This document shows, piece after piece, positions 25,209-34,170 of a stretch of 64,000 nt of DNA. The DNA is taken from the NCBI RefSeq assembly GCF_003173735.1, contig NZ_CP029551.1, forward strand, positions 186,001 to 250,000, given 5' to 3'. A program made the translations under genes and the position numbers. Source of the stretch: Methylobacterium radiodurans (lineage in GTDB: Bacteria > Pseudomonadota > Alphaproteobacteria > Rhizobiales > Beijerinckiaceae). Each line of letters starts with the position of its first letter. Position 1 is the stretch's first letter. The notes below the pieces were generated by a model that saw only the letters and a list, made by a program, of their open reading frames with translations, was not told the origin of the DNA and searched no databases.

Positions 25209-26279
25209 ATGAATGACCGGATGGAGCAGGAGGCCAAGGGGGAGACACGAGCGGAGCCCGCACCGGCCCCGTCCGCCGCCGCACCGCGGGACGACGGGTT
25301 CCGCCTGCTGATCGAGACGATCCCGCAGCTCGTCTGGCGCGCGCGCGGCCGTGGCGACTGGGTCTGGTCGAGCCAGCAATGGCAGGGCTTCACCGGCCAG
25401 GACGCGGCGGGAGCCCTGGACCGCGGCTGGCTCGCGGCCGTCCATCCGGACGACCGGGACCGGACCGAGGCGGCCTGGGCCCGGGCCGAGACGGAGGGCC
25501 GGCTGGAGGTCGAGCACCGCATCTTCCAGGCCGCGACGGGCGAGTACCGCTGGTTCGAGACCCGCGCCCTGCCGGCCCGCGACGCCGAGGGCCGGGTACG
25601 GGAATGGTTCGGCACCGCGACCGACATCCACGACCTGAAGACGCTGCAGGCGCAGCAGGCCCACCTGCTCTCCGAGTTGCAGCACCGGGTCCGCAACACG
25701 CTGGCCACGGTCCGGGCGATCGCCCGGCGCTCCGCGGAGACGAGCGAGAGCGTGGAGGACTACGCCATGCATCTCGAGGGCCGGCTGGGCGCCGTCTCGC
25801 GGATCCAGAGCGCGATCATCCGCAACCCGATCGACGACCTCAGCCTGTCCATGCTGGTGGCCGACGAACTCGTCGCCTACCACGCCCGCGAGGGCGAGGA
25901 CTTCACGATCGACGGCCCCTTGGTCCTCGTGCCCGCCCGAGCCGCCGAGCGCCTGGCGCTCGCCCTTCACGAACTGGCGACCAACGCGGTCAAGTTCGGC
26001 GCCCTCGCGCAGGAGAGCGGCACGATCGCGATCTCCTGGACGACGGAGGAGCGGAAGGGCCATCCCGTCCTGGTACTCGACTGGACGGAGAGCGGCCTGG
26101 TGCTGGCCGGGCCGGAAACGCGGCGCTACGGCTTCGGCATGGACGTGCTGGAGCGCATGCTACCCCACGACCTGCGGGCGCAGGTAGTCGTCGCCTTCCG
26201 CCCGGACGGGCTGAGCTGCCGCATCGTCCTGCCGCTCGGCGCGGGAACCGGGGCCGCGGCGGTGCGACCGCAGGTCTGA
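25209..26279 (+). CDS. PAS-HWE sensor histidine kinase
   Basis: The 356-residue soluble protein has a PAS domain (ETIPQLVWRARGRGDWVW to FGTATDIHDLKTLQ, residues about 30-150) and an HWE-family kinase core. The phospho-acceptor region is LLSELQHRVRNTLATVRAIARRSAE near 155. The N-box/ATP part is ALALHELATNAVKFGAL near 245 and ends in YGFGMDVLERMLPH. HWE kinases are typical of Hyphomicrobiales and often feed single-domain receivers or the PhyR general stress branch. No response regulator lies beside it. No membrane segment is seen, so it is cytoplasmic. Confidence 0.87.
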   Translation: MNDRMEQEAKGETRAEPAPAPSAAAPRDDGFRLLIETIPQLVWRARGRGDWVWSSQQWQGFTGQDAAGALDRGWLAAVHPDDRDRTEAAWARAETEGRLEVEHRIFQAATGEYRWFETRALPARDAEGRVREWFGTATDIHDLKTLQAQQAHLLSELQHRVRNTLATVRAIARRSAETSESVEDYAMHLEGRLGAVSRIQSAIIRNPIDDLSLSMLVADELVAYHAREGEDFTIDGPLVLVPARAAERLALALHELATNAVKFGALAQESGTIAISWTTEERKGHPVLVLDWTESGLVLAGPETRRYGFGMDVLERMLPHDLRAQVVVAFRPDGLSCRIVLPLGAGTGAAAVRPQV

Positions 26280-26408
26280 GGCGGGCGGCGGAGGCTGGCC
26301 GGGCGCGCCATCCTTTCGCCTTGCGAGCATGGCCCGAAGGGTCCACTGTCCGCCCGACCTCGCGCCGCTCCCGGGTTCCCGGTCGCGGCGCCCCAGGAGC
26401 CGCGACCC

Positions 26409-28277
26409 TTGTTCATGCTCGACCGACGCGTCCGCCGCACCGTTTCGGTGCTCGCCCTCGCCCTCGCCGCCGGGCTCGCGCCCGCCGCCCAGGCCGCGCA
26501 GCCGCGCGAATCCGCGCCCGTCACCGAGTACGAACCCGCCGAGTCCCTCGAGGGCAACTTCCTCGCCGCCTACATCGCGGGCGCGGCCCGCGACACCGCC
26601 GCGGCGGCCACCTTCTACCGCGAGGCGGTGAAGGCTGACCCGCGCAACGCCGAGCTTCTGGAGCGCGCCTTCATCTCGATGCTGGCCGACGGCTCCCTGC
26701 CGGACGCCTTCCGGGCGGCCGAGCGCCTGACGAGCCGCGACGGCGCCAACGGGCTCGCCAACCTCGCGCTGGGCGTGCGCCAGATCAAGGCGAGCCAGTG
26801 GTCGGCCGCCCGCCAGAACTTCGCCCGGAGCGGCCGGGGTGCCGCCGCCGACCTCACGGCGACGCTGCTCACCGCCTGGGCCTTCGCGGGCGCGGGCGAC
26901 GGCAAGAAGGCGCTGGAGACGGTCGGCCGCCTGCGCGGCGAGCGCTACTACAACACCTTCCGCGACTACCATGCGGGCCTGATCGCCTCGGTCGTCGGCG
27001 ACCAAGCCGAGGCCGAGCGGCGCCTGAAGGCGGCCTACGAGGCCGACAAGAACACGCTGCGGGTTGTCGACGCCTACGCCCGCCAGCAGGCGGCATCCGG
27101 GCGCACCGACGTGGCGATTCAGGCCTACACCGACTTCGAGAGCCTGATGCCGCGCCATCCGATCGTGCGCGACGCCCTCGACAAGCTGAAGGCCGGCAAG
27201 CCGCTCGGCCGCCTGATCACCACCGCGCAGGAGGGGGCGGGCGAGGTGCTGTACGGCCTCGGCTCGGCCGGCTCGACCCAAGGGGACGAGCTGCCGGCGG
27301 TGATCTATCTGCGCCTCGCGCTCTACCTCGCGCCCGAGCACGGCCTCGCCCGCCTGACGCTCGCCGACATCCTCGACCGGATGAAGCAGACCGAGAAGGC
27401 CAACGAGGCCTATGCCCAGATCCCGGCCTCCTCCCCGCTCAAGCTGAATGCCGACATCCAGATCGGGCTGAACCTGGAGCAGATGGGCAAGGGCGACGAG
27501 GCGCTGGCCCATCTCGACGCCGTGATGAAAGCGCATCCGGACGACATCGACGTGGTGACGGCGCTCGGCAACGTGCAGCGATCGCGCAAGAAGTACGCCG
27601 AGGCCGCCGAGACCTACACGAAAGCGATCAATCTGATCGGCGACCGTCCGGTGCAGAACTACTGGACGACCTTCTACTTCCGCGGCACCGCCTACGAGCG
27701 CGCCAAGCAGTGGCCCAAGGCCGAGGCCGACCTGAAGAAGGCGCTCGAACTGGTGCCGGCGAGCCAGCCCGCGGCCCGAGCCCAGGTGCTGAACTATCTC
27801 GGCTATTCCTGGGTCGACCAGAAGATGAACATCGAGGAGGCGTTCAAGCTCCTCAAGCAGGCCGCCGACGCGAGCCCGCGCGACGGCATGATCGTCGACA
27901 GCCTGGGCTGGGCCTATTACCGCCTGGGCCGCTGGGACGACGCGGTGCGCGAGCTGGAGAAGGCGGTCGAGCTGAAGCCGGGCGACCCGACCATCAACGA
28001 CCACCTCGGCGACGCCTACTGGCGCGCCGGCCGCCGCCTCGAGGGCAAGTTCCAGTGGCAGCACGCCAAGGACCTGAACCCCGAGCCGGAGGATCTCGCG
28101 CAGATCAACGAGAAGCTGAAGAACGGCCTGCCGGACATCGAGAAGCCGACCGCCACCGCCGAGAACCCGCCGGCCCCGGTCGCGGCCCCGCACAACCCGG
28201 AGAACCCGGAACTGCCGAAGGGCGCGCCCCAGCCGAGCGAGCCTCCGGGCGCCGCCGACAAGAAGACGGGCGGCTAA
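26409..28277 (+). CDS. Tetratricopeptide-repeat protein with signal sequence
   Basis: The 622-residue product begins with a signal peptide (RRTVSVLALALAAGLAPAAQAAQ, cleavage near AQA). It then carries TPR-type helix pairs along the chain, including AQVLNYLGYSWVDQKMNIEEA and MIVDSLGWAYYRLGRWDDAV. The C-terminus is proline-rich and low-complexity (KPTATAENPPAPVAAPHN). Such periplasmic TPR proteins act as scaffolds, and no enzyme domain is present. AGGAG lies 9 bases before a TTG (26409), while the ATG two codons later is also possible. The next gene is ispE, 143 bp downstream. Confidence 0.82.
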   Translation: MFMLDRRVRRTVSVLALALAAGLAPAAQAAQPRESAPVTEYEPAESLEGNFLAAYIAGAARDTAAAATFYREAVKADPRNAELLERAFISMLADGSLPDAFRAAERLTSRDGANGLANLALGVRQIKASQWSAARQNFARSGRGAAADLTATLLTAWAFAGAGDGKKALETVGRLRGERYYNTFRDYHAGLIASVVGDQAEAERRLKAAYEADKNTLRVVDAYARQQAASGRTDVAIQAYTDFESLMPRHPIVRDALDKLKAGKPLGRLITTAQEGAGEVLYGLGSAGSTQGDELPAVIYLRLALYLAPEHGLARLTLADILDRMKQTEKANEAYAQIPASSPLKLNADIQIGLNLEQMGKGDEALAHLDAVMKAHPDDIDVVTALGNVQRSRKKYAEAAETYTKAINLIGDRPVQNYWTTFYFRGTAYERAKQWPKAEADLKKALELVPASQPAARAQVLNYLGYSWVDQKMNIEEAFKLLKQAADASPRDGMIVDSLGWAYYRLGRWDDAVRELEKAVELKPGDPTINDHLGDAYWRAGRRLEGKFQWQHAKDLNPEPEDLAQINEKLKNGLPDIEKPTATAENPPAPVAAPHNPENPELPKGAPQPSEPPGAADKKTGG

Positions 28278-28334
28278 ACAGCGCTCTCCGCCGAAGCGGA
28301 CGCCGGTTCGGCGCAGGAGAGCGCGGCACGGCGA

Positions 28335-28367
28335 GGATCTTGCCCGGATCTTGCCCGGACCTTGCCC
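28335..28367. repeat. Three tandem 11-bp repeats upstream of ispE
   Basis: ATCTTGCCCGG occurs at 28335-28345 and 28346-28356, and again with one change (ACCTTGCCCGG) at 28357-28367. The array ends 53 bases before the ispE GTG. It could be a slipped-strand duplication that alters the promoter or leader. Confidence 0.7.
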
Positions 28368-28420
28368 GGACCGGGCCGGCCCCGTAAGGCCTGCCCGTCC
28401 CGTCACTGCCCGGAGCGCCC

Positions 28421-29296
28421 GTGCCCGCCCTTACCACCCGCGCCCCGGCCAAGATCAACCTGACCCTGCACGTCCTCGGGCGCCGGCCCGAGGACGGCTA
28501 CCATGTGCTGGAGAGCCTGGTCGCCTTCGCGGGGGCGGCGGACCTCCTGAGCCTCGCGCCCGGTCCGGAGCTCGGGCTCGCCGTGAGCGGGCCGACCGCC
28601 GGCCCTGCCGGCCCCGATGACGACAACCTCGTCCTGCGCGCGGCCCGCCACCTGCGGGACCGGGTACCCGCCCTACGACTCGGGTCCTTCCGCCTCGTCA
28701 AGCGCCTGCCGGTGGCGGCGGGCATCGGCGGCGGCTCCTCCGACGCCGCGGCGGGGCTGCGGCTGCTGGCCCAGCTGAACGGCCTGCCCCTCGATCACCC
28801 GGGCGTCGTGGCCGCCGCCCGCGCCACGGGTGCCGACGTGCCGGTCTGCCTGGAGCCGCGGGCCCGGATGATGTGGGGCGCGGGCGAGCATGTCGGGCCC
28901 GCGCTCGGCCTCTCGCCGCTGCCCGCCGTGCTGATCAATCCCGGCGTGCCGGTGCCGACCGCCCCCGTATTCAAGGCCCTCGGTCTCAAGGTCGGCGACG
29001 ACTTGGCCGGCGCCGCCCACCCGGAGATCGCGCCGGATCTCGCCGGGCCGGATCTGCTGGCCCGCATCGGCCCGGCCCGCAACGACCTGGAGGCGCCCGC
29101 CCTCACGGTGGCGCCGGTCATCGGCGTCGCGCTCGCGGCCCTTCGCGCGCAGGACGGCTGCCGGCTCGCCCGGATGTCGGGCTCGGGTGCGACGGTCTTC
29201 GCGGTCTTCGCCGACCGCCGCACGGCCATGCGCGCCGCGCGCACGCTGCGGGCCGCCAATCCGGGCTGGTGGGTGAGCGCATCCTACCTGCGGTAG
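28421..29296 (+). CDS. ispE: 4-diphosphocytidyl-2-C-methyl-D-erythritol kinase
   Basis: IspE phosphorylates 4-diphosphocytidyl-2-C-methylerythritol with ATP in the MEP isoprenoid pathway. The 291-residue GHMP kinase has [21 protein letters not shown] at the N-terminus (with the conserved Lys-Asn) and the glycine-rich ATP loop [20 protein letters not shown] near residue 100. A C-terminal [12 protein letters not shown] completes the fold. The start is GTG 28421. The octaprenyl-diphosphate synthase gene, another isoprenoid step, lies convergently just downstream. Confidence 0.93.
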   Translation: MPALTTRAPAKINLTLHVLGRRPEDGYHVLESLVAFAGAADLLSLAPGPELGLAVSGPTAGPAGPDDDNLVLRAARHLRDRVPALRLGSFRLVKRLPVAAGIGGGSSDAAAGLRLLAQLNGLPLDHPGVVAAARATGADVPVCLEPRARMMWGAGEHVGPALGLSPLPAVLINPGVPVPTAPVFKALGLKVGDDLAGAAHPEIAPDLAGPDLLARIGPARNDLEAPALTVAPVIGVALAALRAQDGCRLARMSGSGATVFAVFADRRTAMRAARTLRAANPGWWVSASYLR

Positions 29297-29310
29297 GGCA
29301 CGGGGCGTCA

Positions 29311-29329
29311 GGGCGCGCGTCGTGCGCCC
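29311..29329. terminator. Stem between ispE and octaprenyl synthase genes
   Basis: GGGCGC (29311-29316) pairs with GCGCCC (29324-29329) around a 7-base loop, 15 bases after the ispE stop and before the convergent gene's stop at 29346. It has no T-tract, so it is a modest terminator candidate. Confidence 0.35.
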
Positions 29330-29345
29330 GGCGCAGCATCGCGCC

Positions 29346-30368
29346 TCAGTGCGCGCGCGCGATGCAGAAATCGACCGCTTCGAGCAGCGCGTCCTTCGTC
29401 CGCCCGGGGGCGAACGGCGCCAGGGCCTCCCGGGCCAACGCCCCGTACTGGCGGGCGCGCTCGACGGTCTCGGCCAGCACGCCGCGCCGGTGCAGGATGG
29501 CGCGGGCCTGATCGAGGTCGCCCTCGCGGATCTCGCCGTCCTGAAGGGTCCGGCGCCAGAAGGCGCGCTCCTCCTCGCTGCCGTGCCGGAAGGCCAGCAC
29601 GATCGGCAGGGTGATCTTGCCCTCGCGGAAGTCGTCGCCGACGTTCTTGCCCAGCGCGTCGCTTGTGCCGCCGTAATCGAGCGCGTCGTCGATGAGCTGG
29701 AAGGCGATGCCGAGATTCATGCCGTAGGCGCGGCAGGCGTCCTGCTCGCCTTGCGGCCGCCCGGCCAGCACCGGCCCGACCTCGCAGGCGGCGGCGAAGA
29801 GCTCGGCGGTCTTGCCGCGGATGACGGCGAGGTACTCCTCCTCGGTCGTCTCGGTGTTCTTGGCGGCGGTGAGCTGCATCACCTCGCCCTCGGCGATCAC
29901 CGTGGCGGCAGCCGAGAGGATGTCGAGGGCCTTGAGCGAGCCGACCTCGACCATCATGCGGAAGGCCTGACCCAGCAGGAAGTCGCCCACCAGAACGCTC
30001 GCCTCGTTGCCCCACTTGATGCGGGCTGCCACGCGCCCGCGGCGCATGTCGCTCTCGTCCACCACGTCGTCGTGGAGCAAGGTCGCGGTGTGCATGAACT
30101 CCACGCTGGCCGCGAGCTTCACGGCGCCCTCGCCGCCCGCGTAGCCGCAGAGATCCGCGCAGGCGAGCGTGAGGATCGGCCGCAGTCGCTTGCCGCCCGA
30201 CGAGATCAGATGGCTCGCCACCTCGGGGATCATCGCCACCTCGGACCCCGTGCGCGACAGGATCGTCGTGTTGACGCGCGCCATGCCGTCGGCGACGAGC
30301 GCGACCAGATCGTTCAGGCTCGCCTCCGCCTCGGGACGGCCTTTCTCCACGGGAACCACGACACCCAA
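29346..30368 (-). CDS. ispB: Octaprenyl-diphosphate synthase
   Basis: This trans-type polyprenyl synthase condenses isopentenyl diphosphate to build the ubiquinone side chain. The 340-residue protein has the first aspartate-rich motif LLHDDVVDESDMRRG and the second FQLIDDALDYGG, plus GGKRLRPILTL for substrate binding. I start it at TTG 30368, reading MGVVVPVEKGRP, because GGAGG lies 9 bases upstream and homologues in this order commonly begin GVVVP. Longer upstream frames are arginine-rich shadow. It is divergent from the methyltransferase gene with about 170 bp between. Confidence 0.88.
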   Translation of the reverse strand: MGVVVPVEKGRPEAEASLNDLVALVADGMARVNTTILSRTGSEVAMIPEVASHLISSGGKRLRPILTLACADLCGYAGGEGAVKLAASVEFMHTATLLHDDVVDESDMRRGRVAARIKWGNEASVLVGDFLLGQAFRMMVEVGSLKALDILSAAATVIAEGEVMQLTAAKNTETTEEEYLAVIRGKTAELFAAACEVGPVLAGRPQGEQDACRAYGMNLGIAFQLIDDALDYGGTSDALGKNVGDDFREGKITLPIVLAFRHGSEEERAFWRRTLQDGEIREGDLDQARAILHRRGVLAETVERARQYGALAREALAPFAPGRTKDALLEAVDFCIARAH

Positions 30369-30541
30369 GGTCCGATGCCTCCAGACCGTCCGGCCGCGAC
30401 AGGCGGCGTCGCCCCCCTTCGCACGGGGCTCTCGGCGCCGCAACATGCGCGGATGCAAGCGATACAGATGCGCAGGATATGGTTCCGCGCCGCCGGTGCG
30501 GCCCCGCGGCGAATGCGCCGGGCCACGGGGGCGCCGGCCCA

Positions 30542-31306
30542 GTGAGCGCGGAGCCCGACAGCCTGTTCGGCGGGCGCCTGCGCCTGTTCCAGCCCGCGCG
30601 CGGCGCGCACCGGGCCGGCACCGACGCCGTGCTGCTCGCGCGCCTGCTCGATCCGGGACCGGAGGCGCGCGTCTGCGACCTCGGCGCCGGCAGCGGCGCG
30701 GTCGGCCTCGCCTACGGGCTCGCCGGCGCCCGGGTGACACTGGTGGAGCGCGAGCCCGAGATGGCCGCGCTGGCGCGCCGGAACGCTCTGCTCAACCGTA
30801 TCGCGGCGACGATCGTCGAGACCGACCTGCTGGCCCCGGCGGCGAGCCGGCAGGCCGCCGGCCTGGAGCCGGAGAGCCAGGACGCCGTCGTCACCAACCC
30901 GCCCTTCTTCGAGAGCGGGAGCCGCCCCGCGCACAGGCCCTCACCGAACGCCCTACGAGCGGCCGCGCACAGCTTCGGCCCGGGCGACCTCGATGGCTGG
31001 ATCCGCGCCTGCGCCTGGATCCTGCGGCCCGGCGGCCAGCTCGGCCTGATCCACAGGGCCGACGCGCTGCCGGCCTGCCTCGCGGCGCTCGACCGGCGCT
31101 TCGGCGGGATCAGCGTCCGCCCGGTCCATGCCCGGGCGGACCGGCCCGCGATCCGGGTGTTGATCCGCGCCCTGAAGGGCAGCCGCGCTCCCCTGGACCT
31201 GCTGCCGCCGCTGGTCCTTCAATCGGCGAACGGTGCGGCGACCCCGGAATCGGCGGCTCTCCACGGCGGCGAGCCCTGGCCGCCGGTGGCTCACGACAGG
31301 CTCTGA
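30542..31306 (+). CDS. tRNA1(Val)-type N6-adenine methyltransferase
   Basis: The 254-residue class I methyltransferase has the SAM motif VCDLGAGSGAVGLAYGL near residue 45 and the NPPFFESGSRP segment near 120. NPPF is the signature of N6-adenine or glutamine methylation. Length, domain order and the DSLFGGRLRLFQPARGAHRAGTDAVLLA N-terminus match the TrmN6/YfiC group, which methylates A37 of tRNA1(Val). A related substrate is possible. The GTG at 30542 overlaps no neighbour. The 3' end overlaps the convergent GT1 gene by 16 bases. Confidence 0.78.
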   Translation: MSAEPDSLFGGRLRLFQPARGAHRAGTDAVLLARLLDPGPEARVCDLGAGSGAVGLAYGLAGARVTLVEREPEMAALARRNALLNRIAATIVETDLLAPAASRQAAGLEPESQDAVVTNPPFFESGSRPAHRPSPNALRAAAHSFGPGDLDGWIRACAWILRPGGQLGLIHRADALPACLAALDRRFGGISVRPVHARADRPAIRVLIRALKGSRAPLDLLPPLVLQSANGAATPESAALHGGEPWPPVAHDRL

Positions 31307-32637
31307 ATGCCCGGTCCCAAGCGGTCGTAGGCCGCTCCGTACCCCTGAACTTGCGCGGTTGGGAACGGGCCCGGCGGGACGGTGCCGGCCTGCGGCCGCG
31401 TGATCAGACGTTCGAGGACGTCGCACGCGCCCCGCACGCCGTCCTCGGCCGCCACCCGTGCTGCCGCTGCGGAGCAGGCGCTCTGCATCCTGGCATCCCC
31501 GATCATGCAGCGGATCGCGTGCGCCGCCCGGGCCGGCGTGAACGCCCTCCGCCTCAGTGTCCGACCGAGACCCAGGCGCTCCAAACGCTGCGCTTCGTCG
31601 AAATGGTCGAACGCCACGGGCACGACGAGCTGCGGGATACCCGCCGCGAGAGCCTGCGCGACGGTTCCGATACCGCCGTGGTGGACCAGGGCCGCGCAGC
31701 GCGGCAGGAGTTTGCTGAAGGGCGCGTAGGGCAGGTGCAGGATCTGCTCGGGCAGATCCGAGGGTATCTGCCCGGGCCGAGGCGCCAGGAAGATGCCGCG
31801 CCGGCCCAGGAGCTCGCACGTCGCCCGCGCGGTCCTGAAGAACGTCTGTGCCTGGCTCATCCCGGAGCCGTAGGTGAAGACCACGGGCGGTTCGCCGATG
31901 TCGAGAAAGGCGCGCAGCTCCGCGCCCAGGTCCGATGTGTCGCCGAACTGGTCCGCCATCGGGAAGCCGACCTGCACGGCGTGCCGCAGCCAATCCGGCT
32001 GCGGCGGCGCGAACCAATTCGGAAACATCAGGAGAACGAGGGTCGGGCTGTTCCACCAGTGGCGGAGGCGCCGGACCGGCGGGAGGCCGAGTTCGGCCCT
32101 CATAGCGTTCAGGCGCGGCAGGACGGCCGGATCGATCACGTACCTGTCCGCCCCGCGGCCGAGCCAGTGCCGGATCTGCGGCGGCAGGAAGGAGGGCAGC
32201 GGAAGGCCCGGCAGGCGCGGCGGCGCGTGGCGGCTCTCGACGAGCATCGGCATCACGTGCAGGGTCACGGTCGGAACGCCGATGCGATCCTGGGCGAGGC
32301 GGGCACCGAAGCTGCTCGACGATGCGATGACGGCGCAGCGCTCGGTCCGGTTCGCCTCGATCCAGCGGTCAACCTCGCGGGCGAAGTCCAGGCCGTACCC
32401 GAAGGCGACCTCGATCCCGCGGCGGGCGTGCCACAGCCGGGGATTTCCGACAGCGCGATCGAAGTCGTCCTGCGTGCCGACCGCGTGGAAGGGGAAACCG
32501 GCGCGGGACGCGAGGGCCGCGAAGGGCGCCGGTGCGCTGAGCAGCACCTCGTGGCCGCGCTGCCTCAGCGCCGCGCCGAGCGCGAGGAACGGCAGCACGT
32601 CGCCGTGCGTCCCCAGGACCGTGAGCAGGAACCTCAT
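31291..32637 (-). CDS. GT1-family (UGT/MGT-like) glycosyltransferase
   Basis: The 448-residue GT-B enzyme has MRFLLTVLGTHGDVLPFLALG at the N-terminus. Its C-terminal nucleotide-sugar region carries LLPRCAALVHHGGIGTVAQALAAGIPQLVVPVAFDHFDEAQRLERLG, the GT1 signature that binds UDP-sugars and is seen in macrolide, sterol and rhamnolipid-type transferases. A small lipid or secondary metabolite may be the acceptor. It starts 4 bases inside the preceding hydrolase-like gene (ATGA overlap), so the two are co-translated. Its 3' end overlaps the convergent methyltransferase gene. Confidence 0.85.
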   Translation of the reverse strand: MRFLLTVLGTHGDVLPFLALGAALRQRGHEVLLSAPAPFAALASRAGFPFHAVGTQDDFDRAVGNPRLWHARRGIEVAFGYGLDFAREVDRWIEANRTERCAVIASSSSFGARLAQDRIGVPTVTLHVMPMLVESRHAPPRLPGLPLPSFLPPQIRHWLGRGADRYVIDPAVLPRLNAMRAELGLPPVRRLRHWWNSPTLVLLMFPNWFAPPQPDWLRHAVQVGFPMADQFGDTSDLGAELRAFLDIGEPPVVFTYGSGMSQAQTFFRTARATCELLGRRGIFLAPRPGQIPSDLPEQILHLPYAPFSKLLPRCAALVHHGGIGTVAQALAAGIPQLVVPVAFDHFDEAQRLERLGLGRTLRRRAFTPARAAHAIRCMIGDARMQSACSAAAARVAAEDGVRGACDVLERLITRPQAGTVPPGPFPTAQVQGYGAAYDRLGPGIQSLS

Positions 32638-33947
32638 GGGAGAACCGGCTCCGCGGCAGGGGCATCGAGTCCCCCCGCCGGAATCGCGGCGACGACCCGA
32701 GCCTCGGGGGACCGAAGCGGTGCGGCGTTCTCGTCAAGCACCCGATCGGGCATGCGCTGATCACCGAGCGTCAGCGCGAAGATATCGAAAACACCGGGGA
32801 ATTCGTTCGCCATGAGAAACTGGAAATGCATGCGAAACGGATGCTTTTTGATGCGCTCATAGGTCTGCGTGTCGATGATGTCGCGAAACTTGGCCGATCG
32901 AACGATCGGATTCGTGGCCTGCAGCGGCGGCACGCGGAGCCTGAGGTCTCTGGCCGGCTCGAAGCCGGGAAAGTTCATCCAATCCTGCGGCGCTTGATAA
33001 TCGACCCAGACGAGGCGCTGCGACGTCAGCAGGCTCGCGATCGCCGCACGGATCGGCGCCGCCGCTGGCTGCATCGCGACGATTGGGAGACTCGAGCCCA
33101 GCGTGAGCAGAGAGAGAATCGACCCCTCCCGGCCGAGGGCGTCGTCGCGCTGGAGCACGCGCGCGGCGATCTCGACGGCCGTCAGAGCGCCGCTCGAATG
33201 CCCGACCAGCATCACCTCGTCGGCGTCCGCGCTGCGGATCTCGGTACAGATCAGGTCGGCGAACGTATCGAGGCGGGTCTGGTAGTCGGCCCGCCGGCCC
33301 ATCGCCTGCTGCCAGGCGAACACCCAGTCGTTCATCAGCTGCCACAGGAAGGTGCGGTCGAGACGCGGAATGACGAGCCGCAGAGCCAGGATCCCGCAGG
33401 CGGCGCCGAACACCGGGGCGAGCCATGCTGGCCCGATGAGGCCGGCCTCGATCAGGCCGGCCGCGAGCAGCCCCAGCCCGATCGCGAGACAAGGCAGCAT
33501 GCCAGCGACCAAGGTCGGATAGAGGATGACGTTCCCGCACTTCCAGCTTGCGCGATACATGCGGAACAGTGCGCCGCTGAGGGCAACGTGCAGGAAGGCG
33601 AGGACATTGAGGCAGGCCCCCACGAGATAGGGGCGCGCCATGTCTGCGCGCACGAGGTCGTGCCAGAGCAGGACGTTGTACGTGGTCGTCACGCGTCCGG
33701 CTTCCCCCTCGTGCTCGACCGTCCAGGTCTGCACGGTTCCGCTCGGATCCAGCGCGGTGCGTGAGACACGCGGGAACGCGATGCCGAAGCGCTTGGCATA
33801 AAGGCGAAGCTCTCGCATGAAGAGCGCCCGATAGCGCCGGTCCGCTTCGGGATCGTAGCCGTGGACATAGAAGAGGACCCGCCGCCTTACCGGCAGCGCC
33901 TCACGGACAGAGAGTAGCGGCGGAGTAAAGCCAATGGATTTCGGCAT
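32634..33947 (-). CDS. Membrane protein with alpha/beta-hydrolase-like GHSSG motif
   Basis: The 437-residue protein begins MPKSIGFTPPLLSV, and VRRRVLFYVHGYDPEADRRY looks like an alpha/beta-hydrolase first strand with oxyanion-hole HGYD. Membrane helices follow at about 115-145 and 155-195 (LAIGLGLLAAGLIEAGLIG), and EVMLVGHSSGALTAVEIAAR near 255 carries a nucleophile elbow GHSSG. A late acidic residue and His are less clear. The lipase-like core with inserted membrane helices and the downstream coupled GT1 suggest a lipid-acting pair. The family is unknown to me. The start at 33947 is shorter than the in-frame ATG at 33974. An AT-rich promoter-like region lies upstream. Confidence 0.65.
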   Translation of the reverse strand: MPKSIGFTPPLLSVREALPVRRRVLFYVHGYDPEADRRYRALFMRELRLYAKRFGIAFPRVSRTALDPSGTVQTWTVEHEGEAGRVTTTYNVLLWHDLVRADMARPYLVGACLNVLAFLHVALSGALFRMYRASWKCGNVILYPTLVAGMLPCLAIGLGLLAAGLIEAGLIGPAWLAPVFGAACGILALRLVIPRLDRTFLWQLMNDWVFAWQQAMGRRADYQTRLDTFADLICTEIRSADADEVMLVGHSSGALTAVEIAARVLQRDDALGREGSILSLLTLGSSLPIVAMQPAAAPIRAAIASLLTSQRLVWVDYQAPQDWMNFPGFEPARDLRLRVPPLQATNPIVRSAKFRDIIDTQTYERIKKHPFRMHFQFLMANEFPGVFDIFALTLGDQRMPDRVLDENAAPLRSPEARVVAAIPAGGLDAPAAEPVLP

Positions 33948-34170
33948 TCTTGTCCGCCTGTAACACGGCGGCACTCACGATATGAGGCCAACGATCCTTG
34001 TTCATAGCCTCTATCACCAAAGGCACAATAGTACGATTATACCATGTTATTTATGCCGCTCGGCATGCTCTCCGTCGATATCGTGGGCGCCGGCCCTCCC
34101 GACGTGCCGGCCGGACCTTCGATGACCGTGCTGGAGCCGCGCCCGATCGTGCGGACGGACGCGCCGCCCG
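33948..34170. promoter_or_regulatory. AT-rich promoter region of the hydrolase-GT1 operon
   Basis: This 223-bp gap upstream of the hydrolase-GT1 operon is noticeably AT-richer from 33955 to 34060 than its surroundings. On the minus strand it contains TATAAT (34041 to 34036), a candidate -10 box, 89 bases before the start codon. No convincing -35 lies 17 bases further up. The compositional dip may mark an acquired segment or just a promoter. Confidence 0.35.
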
